Assembly: GCA_964427535.1 (NCBI GenBank)
Contig: CAYRVF010000094.1
Location: 1 to 20,649 of the forward strand
Source: CAYRVF01 sp964427535
Lineage (GTDB): Bacteria; Chloroflexota; Ktedonobacteria; Ktedonobacterales; JADMIN01
Length of the DNA: 20,649 nucleotides
Direction: 5' to 3'
Position 1 is the stretch's first letter. Each line of letters opens with the position of its first letter. The position numbers and the translations under genes were made by a program. The notes under the pieces are model-generated. The model saw only the letters and a list, made by a program, of their open reading frames with translations, ran no database searches and had not been told where the DNA came from. This document shows, piece after piece, positions 1 to 7,012 of the stretch.

Positions 1-1
1 C

Positions 2-550
2 ATGAGCCCGAACATCCTGAATCGCTACGCGCACGAGTTCAGCGGCGGCCAGCGGCAACGCATCGGCATCGCACGTGCGCTGGCGCTCAACCCGAAGTTC
101 ATCGTGGCCGATGAGCCGATCTCGGCCCTCGACGTCTCGATTCAGGCGCAGGTGCTGAACCTGCTGGTTGACCTGCAGGATGAGTTCCATCTCACCTACA
201 TCTTCATCTCGCACAGTCTGACGGCGATCAAGCACATCAGTAATCGGGTCGCGGTGATGTATCTGGGGCACATCGTGGAGCTTGGCCCCGCCGAGGAAGT
301 CTACCAGAACCCGCAGCACCCCTATAGCATCGCGCTGCTCTCGGCCAGCCCGATCGCCGACCCCGAGCGCGAGCTGACCCGCAAGCGCATCATTCTGACC
401 GGCGACGTGCCCAGCCCGGTGAATCCGCCCTCGGGGTGCCCGTTCCATCCGCGCTGCTGGAAGGCCCAAGCGGTCTGCCGCGAGGTGCGTCCGCCACTGG
501 AAGAGAAGCGGCCTGGCCAACTCGCCGCGTGCCACTTCCCTGGCATGTAA
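2..550 (+). CDS. Oligopeptide/dipeptide ABC transporter ATP-binding protein, C-terminal part (5' end outside window)
   Basis: This is the C-terminal 182 residues of an ATPase that powers peptide (Opp/Dpp-type) import on the cytoplasmic face of the membrane. The visible part starts just before the ABC signature (FSGGQRQRIGIARAL, about residues 13-27 of the fragment). Walker B with its catalytic Glu follows (FIVADEP), then the D-loop (SALD) and the switch His (ISHSL). After the nucleotide-binding domain comes the C-terminal extension typical of OppD/OppF/DppD/DppF: an NPQHPYS block and a Cys cluster (GCPFHPRC, then two further Cys). Walker A and the true start lie left of the window, so the ATG at base 2 is an internal Met. 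The gene is last in its transcription unit, since an intrinsic terminator follows within 20 bp. Substrate cannot be told from this part. The family call is firm; F-type versus D-type is open. Confidence 0.93.
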   Translation: MSPNILNRYAHEFSGGQRQRIGIARALALNPKFIVADEPISALDVSIQAQVLNLLVDLQDEFHLTYIFISHSLTAIKHISNRVAVMYLGHIVELGPAEEVYQNPQHPYSIALLSASPIADPERELTRKRIILTGDVPSPVNPPSGCPFHPRCWKAQAVCREVRPPLEEKRPGQLAACHFPGM

Positions 551-565
551 CCTATAGTGCCGAAT

Positions 566-597
566 CCCCTTCCCCTGGCCGGGAAGGGGTTTTTCTT
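566..597 (+). terminator. Rho-independent terminator of the peptide-transporter operon
   Basis: A perfect 9-bp stem, CCCCTTCCC (566-574) pairing with GGGAAGGGG (581-589), has a 6-nt loop and is followed directly by TTTTTCTT. It starts 15 bp after the ATPase stop codon. This is a textbook intrinsic terminator. Confidence 0.92.
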
Positions 598-638
598 ATG
601 TGTATCTCAGCATTTTCTCAGTCGTGTCCGGTCTCACA

Positions 639-661
639 TTTGCTATAGTGTATAGTGCAAA
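639..661 (+). promoter_or_regulatory. Likely promoter and dyad operator of the XRE gene
   Basis: The stretch contains a perfect dyad CTATA-GTG-TATAG (643-655), nested inside a second inverted pair TTTGC (639-643) / GCAAA (657-661). TATAGTG is also directly repeated (644-650, 651-657). TGCTATAGT (641-649) fits an extended -10 element, with only a weak -35 upstream. A dyad over the -10 box in front of a small HTH gene suggests autorepression. The dyads are seen; the regulation is inferred. Confidence 0.55.
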
Positions 662-755
662 TGAGGAGCGAGGGAAGCTCCATGCGAGAGACTTGCCCTT
701 GCACCGGCGAGCAGCGTCGCTCGCCAGACATCGCACCCTCGATGAGGAGGAACGA

Positions 756-968
756 ATGAAGCTGCGTGGTTTGCGCCAGGCGCGTCAGCGCAACGGGCTG
801 AGCATCAGCCAACTTGCCGAGATGACGAGCCTTCGCCGGGACACCATTACCCGTCTCGAACACCTCAAGGAAGAGCCCCAGCCCTACATGCTCCACCGGC
901 TGGCCGAGGCCCTCGATACCGCCCCCACGATGCTGATGCATGTGCCTGAGGTCGAGATGTCGGCCTGA
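756..968 (+). CDS. Small XRE-family helix-turn-helix regulator
   Basis: This 70-residue protein is essentially one Cro/C1-type helix-turn-helix domain. It has the LRQAR..NGLSISQLAEMTSLRRDTITRLE pattern (about residues 5-35), in which the recognition helix follows the TSLRRDT turn, and then a dimerisation-like segment (LHRLAEALDTAPTMLM). The start is set by AGGAGG at 745-750, 5 nt before the ATG; the open frame continues upstream but without an SD. It is probably a DNA-binding repressor acting alone, since no effector domain is attached. It lies 160 bp after an operon terminator and is followed by its own hairpin, so it is probably monocistronic. The dyad at 639-661 is a candidate autoregulatory site. 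Targets are unknown. Family assignment is firm; function beyond DNA binding is not. Confidence 0.85.
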   Translation: MKLRGLRQARQRNGLSISQLAEMTSLRRDTITRLEHLKEEPQPYMLHRLAEALDTAPTMLMHVPEVEMSA

Positions 969-975
969 TCTTCTC

Positions 976-1019
976 CGCTCTCCCTCCGCTATCATCTTCA
1001 CATTGGGGGGAGAGCGTTT
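976..1019 (+). terminator. Probable terminator hairpin after the XRE gene
   Basis: CGCTCTCCCTCC (976-987) pairs with GGGGGGAGAGCG (1005-1016) in a 12-bp stem with one G-T pair and a 17-nt loop, 8 bp after the stop codon. Only three T residues follow, so it is a weaker terminator than the one at 566. Confidence 0.6.
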
Positions 1020-1309
1020 GCCCGGTCCGGCGATACGTCCGCTTGCCCTGAGGCAAGGTTATCACTTCCCCGCGTGACTCCCCCTTAGGGTGAGGTCCTT
1101 CCGTCTGCCTTCGGCTATCCTGCCTTAGAGAAGGTGCTGTCATTTTCCACCAGACGGCGCATGAGACGGAACGCACACACGCCATACTCGAATGAGTGCG
1201 GCACACCGACACCTACCATGCGAATCACGGCTCATGTCGGCGACTCGTGTACTGTGAGGATGCCGAGGTGTCAGTGTCGTGCGCGCTTCGCACGAAAGGA
1301 AGTGGCTCC
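1017..1309. other. Intergenic stretch before the small membrane protein
   Basis: This roughly 290-bp stretch holds no convincing gene. It contains a short perfect hairpin, CTTGCC-CTGA-GGCAAG (1042-1057). I see no strong -35/-10 pair for the downstream gene. Open frames on either strand lack SD sites and recognisable protein sequence. Confidence 0.5.
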
Positions 1310-1684
1310 ATGGCACAGGCAGACCGAGGTGGGGTGGCGCGGTTTACGTTTCGTACGGCCGCACTGGTCGTGGGTCTCGTCGGGACGGTGCTCGCTCTGA
1401 TCGTGGTCTTACTCTACACGATATTCCATGTGTTCGGGCAGGTAGCAGGGATTTCAAACGATACGACGCATTTCTGGTGGGGCCTCGTCGTCGTGCTGCT
1501 GGCCCTGTCGGGCTCGCTGCTGGCGCCAATCCTCCCAATCGTCGCGGCGGCGATGTTGGCGGTCGCGGGCATCGCGCTCTTCTTCATTGTGGGGTGGTGG
1601 GCGTTGATCGTCTCGCCGTTCTTGCTGGTCGCCGCGCTCATGACGTTCAGCAACCGCAGAGTGAACATCCCCGGCGTGGCCTGA
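1310..1684 (+). CDS. Small hypothetical four-helix membrane protein
   Basis: I do not recognise a named family for this 124-residue protein. After a short polar N-terminus (MAQADRGGVARF) it is nearly all hydrophobic, with about four membrane spans at roughly residues 15-40, 56-76, 78-95 and 97-112. The short tail FSNRRVNIPGVA probably lies in the cytoplasm. An AAGGA at 1296-1300 lies 9 nt before the ATG and supports this start over the longer open frame. There are no catalytic motifs. The layout resembles small accessory membrane proteins such as the DUF4064 type, but that is only a resemblance. It ends 13 bp from the convergent chemoreceptor gene, with no strong terminator between them. Confidence 0.7.
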   Translation: MAQADRGGVARFTFRTAALVVGLVGTVLALIVVLLYTIFHVFGQVAGISNDTTHFWWGLVVVLLALSGSLLAPILPIVAAAMLAVAGIALFFIVGWWALIVSPFLLVAALMTFSNRRVNIPGVA

Positions 1685-1697
1685 GGCGGCCGTCGCG

Positions 1698-3587
1698 TCA
1701 CTCGCCCTCCGGCTGCAGCCGCGGCACGCTCAACGGCCGAGTCGCGGGGGCTTGCGGCCGCGGCCGGGGCGCCTGCTCGGCGAGCGATGATGACGGCCCC
1801 GCCGGGCCAAAGAGCGCCTCCAGCGACGGAAGCTCCGCCGTGACATTGCCCGTCATCGGGCGCAGACGCGACGAGTTCACCGCGGGCATCGGCTGCGTCG
1901 CCAGATCTTCGGTCCACTGCGGCGGTGAGAGCAGCGGCTGGCTCGCGGGCGCGGGCTCGAACTCTGCGCCAAGATGGAACACGCGAATCTGCTCCGCGAG
2001 GGCCGCCGCCACGTCGACGAGCTCGTCCATCGCGGTGCGCGTCTGCTCCATGCGCTCGTGTGTCTGGCGGCTGATGGCGGCGATTTCGTCCATCGCCTTC
2101 GAAACGAGGATCGCGGCGAAGGCTTGCTGTGTCGCGGTGTCGTTCATGGTAGTGATGGACTGTGCGATCTGTCGCATCGACTGATCCGCCGCCTCGAATG
2201 AGACCCCTGCCTGGGTCGCGAGCTCGGACTCCAACACGACCTGCTCCGTCGTCTGGTCGATCGTACGGGCGACCTGACCGGTCTCCGTCTGGATATTGCG
2301 GATACGCGCCGATATCTGCTTTGTCGCTTCAGCGCTGCTGTTGGCGAGCGTGCGAATCTCGGTCGCCACCATCGCGAACCCGCGGCCATGCTCTCCCGCG
2401 CGCGCGGCCTCGATGGCGGCATTGAGCGCGAGCATGTTGGTCTGGTTGGTGAAGTCGGTGACGAGGTCGACGATCTCGCCGATTTCCTGCGAGCTTTCGC
2501 CGAGCCGCTTGATCTTTTTGCCAGACTGCATCACAACCTCGCGGATCTGGCCCATGCCGTCGGCGGCGTTGGCCGCCGAGGTGTGCCCCTCCCGCAGGAC
2601 ATCCGTCGCCTCAGTCGAGACGGTCTGTGTAAGGGTGGCGGTATCGGCGATGCGCTGGGCGCTCTGTGCCATGCCTTCGATCGCCCGCGCCACCTCGAGA
2701 ACGCGGCTCGACTGTGTCTGGGCCGAGAGTGCAAGCTCCTGCGCGGCCGCACGCATCTCCGACGCCCGCTGCGTGACGACCTCGCTCGCGGTGCGTGTCT
2801 CCGCCAGAATGCGGCGGAGCGTCCGCAGCACCCGATCGAGCGCGTCGCCGACTGGCGCGAGGGCAGTGCGCTGCAACCGTACGGGCACGTCGAGGTTACC
2901 CTGCTCGACCTGTTCGAGGTAGTAGAGTAGCTCGAAGAGATTGCCGTCGAGGTCCTGTCGCTCGTGCTCGCGCTCGGCGAAGACGCGCGCGGTGTCGATG
3001 GCGATAGCCGCCTGGCTGGCGAACAGCTCTAGCACCTCGATGGTCTCATAGGTGGGGATTCTGCCGTCGTGCGGGCGGTCGAGCGAGAGGATGCCCATGA
3101 GCCGCTCGGCGCGCGGGCTGATGAGCGGCACGAGCAACATGTCGTCGGGGTGCCAGGTGTCGGGCGTGTGCAGCTCGCCGGAGCCGGGCGTCTGGGCGAC
3201 CGTCACACCAGGCACGCTCTCGATCACCTGCTTGTTGTGGTGGCTGATGAAATACGAGCGGCTGATGCAGAAGCGCGGCAGCATCACGGAAAGCAGGCTC
3301 TCGAGCGTGGGCGTGTTGCGCAGCACCTGCGCGTGCTCGTCGGGCGAGAGGCCCGCGGCGGCGGCGATGCGCACCTGCTCGCTGCCCTGCCCGTCGTCCT
3401 CGATGAGGTTAAGCACGGCGACCTCGAAGCCGGTCGTGCTGGCGACGGACTCGACCAGTTGCGCGAGCAGCGCATCGATGCCCGCATCGACGCGGAGCAT
3501 TGTGCCGAGCTGCACGATCGCCTTGATCTGCTGGCTGCGCCGTTCGATATCGCGGTCCGGCCCCCGCCTCACAAGCTTGCCCGTCAT
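1698..3587 (-). CDS. Soluble GAF-domain methyl-accepting chemotaxis protein
   Basis: This 629-residue protein has no membrane span, so it is a cytoplasmic chemoreceptor. A GAF sensor domain occupies about residues 35-195 (ending ILSLDRPHDG...FASQAAIAID), followed by a HAMP-like linker (GNLDVPVRLQ, about 230-265). A long methyl-accepting coiled coil (about 265-555) comes next, with the conserved hairpin tip TNQTNMLALNAAIEAARAGE and GRGFAMVATEIRTLA. The last 75 residues are Pro/Ala-rich and disordered-looking, with no CheR-docking pentapeptide. The role would be to sense a small ligand or redox signal and pass it to CheA/CheW. No che or pilus genes are nearby. The ATG is set by GGAGGAGG 9 nt upstream and by a promoter at 3661-3689; the frame stays open to 3971, but that part is intergenic repeat-like DNA. 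The family is certain; the signalling output is unknown. Confidence 0.93.
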   Translation of the reverse strand: MTGKLVRRGPDRDIERRSQQIKAIVQLGTMLRVDAGIDALLAQLVESVASTTGFEVAVLNLIEDDGQGSEQVRIAAAAGLSPDEHAQVLRNTPTLESLLSVMLPRFCISRSYFISHHNKQVIESVPGVTVAQTPGSGELHTPDTWHPDDMLLVPLISPRAERLMGILSLDRPHDGRIPTYETIEVLELFASQAAIAIDTARVFAEREHERQDLDGNLFELLYYLEQVEQGNLDVPVRLQRTALAPVGDALDRVLRTLRRILAETRTASEVVTQRASEMRAAAQELALSAQTQSSRVLEVARAIEGMAQSAQRIADTATLTQTVSTEATDVLREGHTSAANAADGMGQIREVVMQSGKKIKRLGESSQEIGEIVDLVTDFTNQTNMLALNAAIEAARAGEHGRGFAMVATEIRTLANSSAEATKQISARIRNIQTETGQVARTIDQTTEQVVLESELATQAGVSFEAADQSMRQIAQSITTMNDTATQQAFAAILVSKAMDEIAAISRQTHERMEQTRTAMDELVDVAAALAEQIRVFHLGAEFEPAPASQPLLSPPQWTEDLATQPMPAVNSSRLRPMTGNVTAELPSLEALFGPAGPSSSLAEQAPRPRPQAPATRPLSVPRLQPEGE

Positions 3588-3660
3588 CCTCCGCGACCTC
3601 CTCCGCACGCGCCGGGTGAGCCAGTGGTGCGCTAGCGCCTCCCCTTTCCGCGTGCTTCCC

Positions 3661-3689
3661 ACCATAGCATACTGCCAGGGAGGGGACAA
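3661..3689 (-). promoter_or_regulatory. Sigma-70-type promoter of the chemoreceptor gene
   Basis: On the minus strand TTGTCC (3684-3689), a 17-bp spacer and TATGGT (3661-3666) form a -35/-10 pair, and a TG upstream gives an extended -10. The predicted transcript starts near 3654, about 65 nt before the ATG at 3587. This argues against any longer N-terminus. Confidence 0.65.
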
Positions 3690-3699
3690 TGGGGCAGTG

Positions 3700-3868
3700 C
3701 CATCTGCACGGACCTCTCCCCCTACCTTCTCCCCTGCGAGGGAGGGGCACTGCGGCGGGCGAGACAGGCCAAGCGGCGAAGGTGCTGGCACCGCCGCGCT
3801 GTAGGGGCGAGGCATGCCTCGCTCGCTCTCGCGTCCCTTGAGAGCGGGTGGGGGATGAGGCCCTGATT
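3700..3868. repeat. Intergenic palindrome-rich stretch
   Basis: This spacer holds a purine/pyrimidine-biased CTCTCCCC...GAGGGAGGGG block (about 3716-3749) and a perfect 16-bp palindrome GCGAGGCATGCCTCGC (3807-3822). It also holds CGCTCTC (3824-3830) pairing with GAGAGCG (3840-3846). A partial match (GACGAGGCATGCCCG) recurs near 5819. It resembles dispersed intergenic repeat debris seen in many Chloroflexota genomes; copy number elsewhere is not visible here. Confidence 0.45.
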
Positions 3869-3898
3869 TTGCGGCTGCGGGGTCATCTGGCGTACGAT
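3869..3898 (+). promoter_or_regulatory. Possible promoter of the isomerase operon
   Basis: TTGCGG (3869-3874), an 18-bp spacer and TACGAT (3893-3898) lie about 65 nt upstream of the FKBP start codon. The hexamers are moderate matches only. Confidence 0.4.
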
Positions 3899-3969
3899 AC
3901 ACAGCGACAGCGCGCGGCGGCGTGGTGATGGTGTAGCTCGCCGCGCTGCTTTGGAAAGGATTGCGACAC

Positions 3970-4350
3970 ATGGCTGAGATTCCAGGTGGTCCGCCTCAGG
4001 TGAGTGGGCAGCCAATGCCGACGCCGAGCGGATTGGAGTTTATCGACGTCGTGCCGGGCACGGGTGACGAGGCGCGCGCAGGCCAGCAGGTGACCGTCCA
4101 CTACACGGGCTGGCTCACCGATGGCACCAAGTTCGACAGCTCACGCGATCGGGGCGACCCCTTCCAGTTCGGGCTTGGTCGCGGACAGGTCATCGCCGGG
4201 TGGGATCAGGGTGTCGCCGGCATGCGCGTCGGCGGGCAGCGGCGGCTCATCATTCCGCCCGATCTGGGCTATGGCGCGCGTGGCGCGGCTGGCGTCATCC
4301 CGCCGAATGCCACGCTGATCTTCGACGTCGAGCTGCTGGGCGTACGCTAA
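3970..4350 (+). CDS. FKBP-type peptidyl-prolyl cis-trans isomerase
   Basis: This 126-residue, single-domain FKBP catalyses cis-trans isomerisation of Xaa-Pro bonds in folding proteins. Family hallmarks run through the whole chain: VTVHYTGWLTDGTKFDSS, DPFQFGLGRGQVIAGWDQGVAGMRVGGQRRLIIPPDLGYG and PPNATLIFDVELL. The active-site aromatics (Tyr of HYTG, Phe of PFQF, Trp of GWDQG, Tyr of LGYG) are all present. There is no signal peptide or membrane anchor, so it is probably cytosolic. GGAAAGGA at 3953-3960 places the start at this ATG, 9 nt downstream; an in-frame TTG at 3961 abuts the SD and is unlikely. It is the first gene of a probable operon with a cyclophilin (54 bp downstream) and a phosphoesterase. 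Confidence 0.95.
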   Translation: MAEIPGGPPQVSGQPMPTPSGLEFIDVVPGTGDEARAGQQVTVHYTGWLTDGTKFDSSRDRGDPFQFGLGRGQVIAGWDQGVAGMRVGGQRRLIIPPDLGYGARGAAGVIPPNATLIFDVELLGVR

Positions 4351-4404
4351 CGACACGCACCAGATCACCTGACCTGATGCTCCCAACCACGAAGGAGGTA
4401 CGGC

Positions 4405-4917
4405 TTGGCCGCACAATATCGTAGCGCCCCGGCGATGCAGATTGATCCGAGCAAGCGATACACCGCGACGTTCCATACCGACAGGGGCGACTTTACCGTC
4501 GAGCTCTTCGCGCAGCAGGCGCCGCAAACCGTCAACAATTTCGTCTTCCTCGCGCGCGAAGGCTTTTACAATGGCACCACCTTCCATCGCGTGATTCGCG
4601 GCTTCATGGCGCAGGGCGGCGACCCCACCGGCACTGGCACTGGCGGCCCAGGCTACAAGTTCAACGACGAGCCGGGCGCGCTGGCCCTCAAGCACGACAG
4701 CGCGGGCACCCTCAGCATGGCGAACGCGGGTCCGAACACCAACGGCTCACAGTTCTTCATCACCTTCGGCCCCACACCGCACCTCAACGGCAAGCATGGC
4801 GTCTTCGGCAGAGTGACGAGCGGCATGGATGTCGTCAATAGCATCCGCGAGCGCGATCCTGGTCGCGATCGCCAGCCCGGCGATGCCATTCGCAGCATCG
4901 ACATCAGCGAGCAGTAG
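4405..4917 (+). CDS. Cyclophilin-type peptidyl-prolyl cis-trans isomerase (TTG start)
   Basis: This 170-residue cyclophilin performs the same reaction as the FKBP next door with an unrelated fold. Core motifs are TVELFAQQAPQTVNNFVFLA, FHRVIRGFMAQGGDPTGTGTGG (catalytic Arg in FHRV, Gln in MAQGGD), GTLSMANAGPNTNGSQFFIT and HLNGKHGVFGRV. The position of the cyclosporin-binding Trp in human CypA is His here, as is common in bacterial forms. No signal peptide is seen, so it is probably cytosolic. AAGGAGGT (4392-4399) sits 5 nt before TTG; the first in-frame ATG (4435) is too far from it, so I call a TTG start. The phosphoesterase gene begins 3 bp after its stop, implying translational coupling. 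Confidence 0.95.
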   Translation: MAAQYRSAPAMQIDPSKRYTATFHTDRGDFTVELFAQQAPQTVNNFVFLAREGFYNGTTFHRVIRGFMAQGGDPTGTGTGGPGYKFNDEPGALALKHDSAGTLSMANAGPNTNGSQFFITFGPTPHLNGKHGVFGRVTSGMDVVNSIRERDPGRDRQPGDAIRSIDISEQ

Positions 4918-4920
4918 TCC

Positions 4921-5751
4921 GTGCCCACCTTCGCCGTTCTCGCGGATCTGCACGGGAACCTCCCCGCGCTCGAGGCCGTGCTCGCCGATATCGAGCGAGT
5001 GCGGCCCGACCGCGTGTACTTCGCGGGCGACTTCGTGAATCGCGGTCCGCAGAGCGGCGCGGTGCTCGACCGCGTGATGTCACTCGACATTCCTGCGATC
5101 AGCGGCAATCACGATACGTGGCTGCTCTCGCTGGCACGCGGCGAGCACCTGCCCGACGGCTGGAACGGCCCCTGGTGGACGCCTGTACGCCTCGCCACCG
5201 CCGACCTGACGCCCGAGCGTGCGCGCTGGCTGGCGGCGCTACCGGCGTCGGTGCGTATCGAGCTGCCAGGGACCGGGCCGGTACGGCTGGTGCATGGCAG
5301 CCCGCGCCACAATCGCGAGGGCATGGGACGGCGTGTCGGCGACGACCAGCTCGCCGAGGCACTCGCGGGCGTGGAGGAGCGAACCGTCGTCGGGGCGCAC
5401 ATCCACTATCCCCATGAGCGCTGGCTGGGCGAGACGCATATCGTCGTCACTGGCGCCGTGGGCTGCCCGTTCAACAGCGATGTTCGCGCGCAGTACGGGC
5501 TGTTCACGTGGAACCGCGACGGGCGGCGTTGGGACTTCGAGCACCGCGCGGTCGCGTATGATCACGAGCCGGTCTACGCCGCGTGGCGCGACAACGGCTA
5601 TCTCGCCGACGGCAGCCTGGCCTCGGAGCTGATGCTGCTGGAGCACCAAACCGCCCGCACCCACTATGTGCCGTTCTGGGAGTGGGCGCTCGCCCACAAC
5701 CTCCCGCTGGAACGAGCCTCCTACGAACGGTTCGCCGCCGAGCGCGGATGA
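4921..5751 (+). CDS. Calcineurin-like metallophosphoesterase
   Basis: This 276-residue enzyme of the YfcE/MJ0936-like phosphoesterase group uses a dinuclear metal centre to hydrolyse phosphomono- or diesters. Metal ligands are visible in order: D9 and H11 (DLHGN), D37 (AGDFVNRGP), N63 and H64 (SGNHD), H125 (VHGS), then H160 and H162 (GAHIH). The C-terminal 80 residues form an extension (WNRDGRRWDFEHRAVAY...) typical of the longer members. The GTG start lies 3 bp after the cyclophilin stop with no clear SD, so it probably depends on coupled translation. The natural substrate is unknown; sharing an operon with two folding catalysts does not reveal it. Confidence 0.9.
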   Translation: MPTFAVLADLHGNLPALEAVLADIERVRPDRVYFAGDFVNRGPQSGAVLDRVMSLDIPAISGNHDTWLLSLARGEHLPDGWNGPWWTPVRLATADLTPERARWLAALPASVRIELPGTGPVRLVHGSPRHNREGMGRRVGDDQLAEALAGVEERTVVGAHIHYPHERWLGETHIVVTGAVGCPFNSDVRAQYGLFTWNRDGRRWDFEHRAVAYDHEPVYAAWRDNGYLADGSLASELMLLEHQTARTHYVPFWEWALAHNLPLERASYERFAAERG

Positions 5752-5849
5752 GCGGCAGGTGCGAGGGAGAGGCGAGCGGCGCGACGGCATCGCCCCGTGT
5801 ATGTGCGGCCAAGCGAAGGACGAGGCATGCCCGAATGGCAAGCACTGCC

Positions 5850-6788
5850 TCACCCCGCGTCGACGATGTTGGCGTCCAAACGCGTGAGCCGGTCGATACG
5901 GTCGTCCACTTCACGCAAGCCGATCGCGCAGAGCTTCACCGCCGCCGCTGCCGATTGCTTCGCGACACGCGGGTCGATGCCGCCACCCGGCCGCGTGGCC
6001 TTCTTCAGATCGAGCAGCAGGCGCTCGGCCATGCCGATAATGCGCTTGGCGAGATCGATCAGGCGGTTATACATCCGCTGCATATCATATATGGGTGCAC
6101 TCAGCGGGGGCTGTCGCTCAGGCTGCCTGTGCAGCTCGGATGTTTCGGATGTCTCGGATGGAGATGAAGAGTCCTCGATGTGAGACGTGATGGCGGCACC
6201 TGTTTGTGGCGTTGACAGCAGCAGCAAGAGGTACTTCAAGGGATGATGTGGCTGGCCGAACTGTGCGAGCGCGCGATTGGTATCGTCGAGCGCGTCCATC
6301 AGTGACTGTCGCAAGGTGGCCAACCGAACGGTCACCTCCGCGGGACCCACGTGCAAGTATGGTCGGTGGAGAAGCTTGTTCATGGTTGAGCGATGGAAGC
6401 GCTCGTCGGCCCATCGCACGAGCTCTTCCGCCGTCATGCGGACGTTGTTGAGCGCATCGTAGATCAACCCACCCGGCACCGCAGCCTCAGCGGGAGTTAG
6501 CGTGCGTCCGCTCAGATAGTCATCGGTGCTGTCTTTGACAAACTGCACGATGGCGTCCATGAGGCGCTGGGTCGGCACGGCGAAGGTTCCGGCTGTCACC
6601 TGAGTTGAGCACTTGAGCAAGGTCATGATCTCGGCATGCGTGTCCCGAAGTGACTTGTCGAGCTTCTCATACATATTCACTTGGGCGGCCCTAAAGCCGG
6701 ATATCTCCGCCCGTTTACGGCTGGCTTCGTTGGCGTCGATGAGCATCTGCAAGAGTTGAATGAGTGTGTTGGGAGTGCCGTCAGACAT
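5850..6788 (-). CDS. Hypothetical 312-residue helical protein of the three-gene island
   Basis: I do not recognise this family. The protein looks largely alpha-helical and soluble: an N-terminal amphipathic segment (TLIQLLQMLIDANEASRKRAEISGFRAAQVNMYEKLDKSL), a middle block with LRQSLMDALDDTNRALAQFG, and a helical C-terminus (MQRMYNRLIDLAKRIIGMAERLLLDLKKA). A low-complexity Ser/Glu/Thr-Pro linker (EDSSSPSETSETSE, about residues 210-225) divides two halves. No catalytic motif, signal peptide or convincing membrane span is seen. GGAGG (6798-6802) is 9 nt before the ATG; a GTG 6 nt further up (6794) is a poorer choice. It has its own promoter (6887-6915) overlapped by a dyad shared with the upstream HTH gene. 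Its G+C is low for the window (one hand-counted line, 6661-6720, is 32/60, against 44/60 for 5161-5220), suggesting transfer or weak codon selection. Confidence 0.72.
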   Translation of the reverse strand: MSDGTPNTLIQLLQMLIDANEASRKRAEISGFRAAQVNMYEKLDKSLRDTHAEIMTLLKCSTQVTAGTFAVPTQRLMDAIVQFVKDSTDDYLSGRTLTPAEAAVPGGLIYDALNNVRMTAEELVRWADERFHRSTMNKLLHRPYLHVGPAEVTVRLATLRQSLMDALDDTNRALAQFGQPHHPLKYLLLLLSTPQTGAAITSHIEDSSSPSETSETSELHRQPERQPPLSAPIYDMQRMYNRLIDLAKRIIGMAERLLLDLKKATRPGGGIDPRVAKQSAAAAVKLCAIGLREVDDRIDRLTRLDANIVDAG

Positions 6789-6886
6789 GGCCACATTCCT
6801 CCCTCACGGATATACCTGGGAGTGGATGCCTAGATACGCGAAGAAAATGGGGAAAGAGGCGAAAACCATACAGACGATTTGACGTA

Positions 6887-6915
6887 AGCGTATGACAACG
6901 CTTGATGCTTGTCAA
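6887..6915 (-). promoter_or_regulatory. Promoter of the 312-residue protein gene
   Basis: On the minus strand a consensus TTGACA (6910-6915) is separated by exactly 17 bp from TACGCT (6887-6892). The predicted leader is about 90 nt. The -35 box lies inside the dyad at 6901-6916, so a regulator bound there should block polymerase. Confidence 0.6.
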
Positions 6916-6916
6916 G
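6901..6916. promoter_or_regulatory. 16-bp dyad, candidate operator copy 1
   Basis: CTTGATGCTTGTCAAG has inverted CTTGA/TCAAG ends around 6 bp. It matches 12 of 16 positions of the element at 8171-8186 (minus-strand reading), and the mismatches are confined to the centre and the first base. It covers the -35 box of the 312-residue protein gene. Confidence 0.5.
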
Positions 6917-7012
6917 AGTAGCACAAGATCGAGGCTGGAATGCTGCGGTGGGACAAGCAAGGCAACACGCGGAGGCGCTGTAGACGCGGGGAAGCAGGGG
7001 AGGAGATCGGCG

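Noticed and set aside
1279..2184. A 301-codon plus-strand open frame
   Set aside because: It runs across the end of the membrane-protein gene in a wrong frame and then antisense to the chemoreceptor; composition is that of a high-GC shadow frame.
3588..3971. A 128-residue N-terminal extension of the chemoreceptor
   Set aside because: It translates the palindrome-rich intergenic stretch and lies upstream of a good promoter and SD that serve the ATG at 3587.
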